Below, piece by piece: positions 62,679 through 64,000 of a stretch of DNA of 64,000 nt. The stretch is from Streptomyces fradiae ATCC 10745 = DSM 40063 (GTDB taxonomy: Bacteria > Actinomycetota > Actinomycetes > Streptomycetales > Streptomycetaceae), in assembly GCF_008704425.1 (NCBI RefSeq), contig NZ_CP023696.1, forward strand, positions 1,784,501-1,848,500, written 5' to 3'. Below the pieces are notes generated by a model that saw only the letters and a list, made by a program, of their open reading frames with translations, was not told the origin of the DNA and searched no databases. The stretch's first letter is position 1, and each line of letters opens with the position of its first letter. Made by a program: the position numbers and the translations under genes.

Positions 62679-63290
62679 TCAGGTCAGCCGGTAGTGGCTG
62701 AGCACGTCGTATTCCGCGTACTTGCTGCCGGTTCCGGGCAGCGCGGCGCTGTAGTCGCCGAGGGTCACGGTGCCGTCGGGGTTGATCGTCATCACGCCGT
62801 AGTAGCCGGTGCCCGAGGCGGCGGCGACCTGCACCGTCACCCGCACCCTGTTCGCGGGCCGCGCCTCGGCCGGCAGTGTCGTCACCACCGCGCCGGCGGC
62901 GAGGGTCCCCGACATCGACGCCATGCCGCTGAGGCTCGCCGTGCCGTCGCCGTTGAGCCGGTACGCCGGCGTGTAGTACCCGGCCGTCGCCGACCAGCCC
63001 GAGGCGAGCGTCAGCGGCACCCAGCCCCCGGCCGACGCCGCCGCCATCCGGCCGTGCGCGTACCAGCCGCCCGGCCCCGGCGAGATGAGCACCAGGTCCC
63101 CCACCGCCGGGCCGGTGTAGGTGGCCAGGCGGCGGGCAACGAACCCCTCCACCGTGGTGACCGTGCCGTCCGTCCCCACGGTGGCGACGGTCGCCTGCCG
63201 CATGCCGACCGGCGTGTCGGTGGCGATCGCGGCCTGCGCCTGCACGGCGGCGGCCATCTCCTGCCCGATCCTCATCGCCGTCGGCCTCAT
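62679..63290 (-). CDS. Phage tail protein
   Basis: A 203-residue protein. N-terminal part (RIGQEMAAAVQAQAAIATDT, ATVATVGTDGTVTTVEGFVA, GPAVGDLVLISPGPGGWYAH) has an OB-like pattern found in actinophage tail proteins; the C-terminal half is beta-rich and may bind sugar (YTPAYRLNGDGTASLSGMAS, YYGVMTINPDGTVTLGDY). ATG 63290 overlaps the stop of the upstream gene (ATGA). Confidence 0.75.
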   Translation of the reverse strand: MRPTAMRIGQEMAAAVQAQAAIATDTPVGMRQATVATVGTDGTVTTVEGFVARRLATYTGPAVGDLVLISPGPGGWYAHGRMAAASAGGWVPLTLASGWSATAGYYTPAYRLNGDGTASLSGMASMSGTLAAGAVVTTLPAEARPANRVRVTVQVAAASGTGYYGVMTINPDGTVTLGDYSAALPGTGSKYAEYDVLSHYRLT

Positions 63291-64000
63291 GTGCCCTCCT
63301 TCGCGCTGATCGCCTGCACCTCGAAATCCCCGGCGTTCACGCCGAGGTCGATGCCGAACGCGGCGGCCTGGACCAGGTCGGGCGGCCCGGACGGGTACAC
63401 CACGCGGATGATGTCGCCGGCCTCCAGCGCCGGGTTCGCCAGGGAGCGCAGGTTCGCGGTGGCGTTCGGCGCCATCAGCTGCTTGAGCCGCAGCGACGCT
63501 GCCGCCTCGCACGCCGCCTCCGTCGTCAGTGCCGACGAGGAGATGAACGCCGGACGGCGTCCGAACGGCCCACCCCACCGCGTCGGGCTGCCGGGGTCGG
63601 AGTCGACGACGAGCTTCGCGACGGGCGCGGTGCCGGTCTCCGCGGACTCCCCGCGCGCCAGCACCCCGTTGTGCACGCCGCGGCTGGCCATGCCGCGTTT
63701 CGCCGACACGTACACGCCGCGTTCGCCCGCGGCGACCGTCCACGCGGGCGGGGTGGTCAGCAGGTCCGGCAGCGCGGCGATGACGAACTGGCCGGCCGCG
63801 TCGCAGTACACCTCGGCGCCCACCACGGCGCCCAGCTCCCGCACCGCCTCCCACGGGTTGGCCTCGATGTCCCACGTGCGGGGGCCGATCGCCGCGTCAG
63901 CGACACGGCTGACGACCACGGCGTCCGGGATGGAGCGGACGATGAGCGCGGTGATCGCGCCGATGGCCGTGCCGGTCGCCCGATACGGCGTCACGAACCG
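63287..64000 (-). CDS. Phage tail protein, DUF5047-like (5' end beyond window)
   Basis: The last 237 codons of a larger gene; the frame is open at 64000. Segments such as WDIEANPWEAVRELGAVVGA, EVYCDAAGQFVIAALPDLLT and LEAGDIIRVVYPSGPPDLVQ match the DUF5047 type of actinophage tail proteins as I recall them. It is coupled to the 63290 gene by ATGA. Upstream genes should be tape-measure and tail assembly genes. Confidence 0.75.
   Translation of the reverse strand, partial: RFVTPYRATGTAIGAITALIVRSIPDAVVVSRVADAAIGPRTWDIEANPWEAVRELGAVVGAEVYCDAAGQFVIAALPDLLTTPPAWTVAAGERGVYVSAKRGMASRGVHNGVLARGESAETGTAPVAKLVVDSDPGSPTRWGGPFGRRPAFISSSALTTEAACEAAASLRLKQLMAPNATANLRSLANPALEAGDIIRVVYPSGPPDLVQAAAFGIDLGVNAGDFEVQAISAKEGT

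Larger units (their letters stand above)
54003..64000. mobile_element. Integrated prophage, left part (runs past window)
   Basis: Bounded on the left by the tRNA-Val scar. It contains an XRE regulator, several small zinc-binding and regulatory genes, and a minus-strand module of tail proteins, PIG-L deacetylase, endolysin, r1t-type holin and small membrane proteins. Gene order from right to left is tail, lysis, then accessory genes. Integrase, capsid and packaging genes are not in the window and should lie to the right, next to the rebuilt tRNA. Genes 55162-57973 could be cargo or could belong to an older island. Confidence 0.82.

Noticed and set aside
54033..64000. Phage integrase expected near the att scar
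   Set aside because: All frames near 54,000-58,000 were read and none shows a tyrosine or serine recombinase pattern; it is probably beyond the right edge.

Overview
The window is very GC-rich, with G/C in nearly all third codon positions, many GTG starts, many 4-bp stop/start overlaps and a set of actinobacterial families (DUF5753/DUF397 pairs, DUF5336, DUF2690, DUF2277, bL37). It is Streptomyces-like chromosome, with the edge of an integrated phage on the right. The calls come from reading translations and motifs only; no database was searched.

Positions 1-16,700 are core genome. They hold a DUF5753 regulator with an anti-sigma-type ATPase, RNase P RNA (minus strand, 1114-1523), a MerR regulator coupled to a membrane protein, an RNB nuclease, YaaA, a KDPG-type aldolase, and a tight minus-strand operon (Nif3-like protein, C4 zinc-ribbon coiled-coil protein, RNase H/acid phosphatase fusion). 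The zinc-ribbon gene appears to start at CTG. A DHA2 exporter, a methyltransferase, a secreted amidase and a DUF5336 membrane protein follow.

Positions 16,950-28,800 hold two linked regulons. The first is a glycosyltransferase / small Ala-Pro protein / methyltransferase / alpha-alpha-barrel protein operon. It diverges from a KstR-like TetR gene, and a sequence fitting the KstR operator lies between them. The second is an operon behind a cobalamin riboswitch: two surface-anchored proteins, one with the squalene-cyclase/transcobalamin type of toroid repeats, and a complete ECF transporter (T, fused double ATPase, S), joined by four overlapping stop/start junctions. I read it as a cobalamin or cobalt capture and import system. 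A strongly structured leader precedes the next gene, a small secreted transglycosylase.

Positions 28,800-53,400 are mixed chromosome: methyltransferases, an acetyltransferase, an MFS exporter fused to a winged helix, a zinc-ribbon/membrane/peptidoglycan-binding protein, HAD phosphatases, a GDT1-type manganese exporter behind a clear yybP-ykoY manganese riboswitch, a secreted HNH nuclease, a secreted M23 peptidase, a DUF5753/DUF397 locus with a tandem DUF397 duplication and a regulator that has lost its recognition helix, a PhoD-like phosphatase, DoxX and DedA proteins, the 24-residue bL37, a lower-GC HD-domain gene, and an endolysin-like amidase outside the prophage.

From about 54,000 to the right edge lies an integrated element. 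Its left end is the 3' half of a tRNA-Val(UAC) gene with the tRNA's own terminator, which is the expected attR-type scar. Beside it are an orphan Imm32-like gene, an IS5-type transposase remnant and a second partial att-like copy. Inside are regulators, small zinc-binding proteins, an operator-flanked promoter (59084-59129), then a minus-strand lysis and tail module: tail proteins, a PIG-L-type deacetylase, endolysin, holin and small membrane proteins. No integrase is seen; it and the rebuilt tRNA should lie beyond the right edge.
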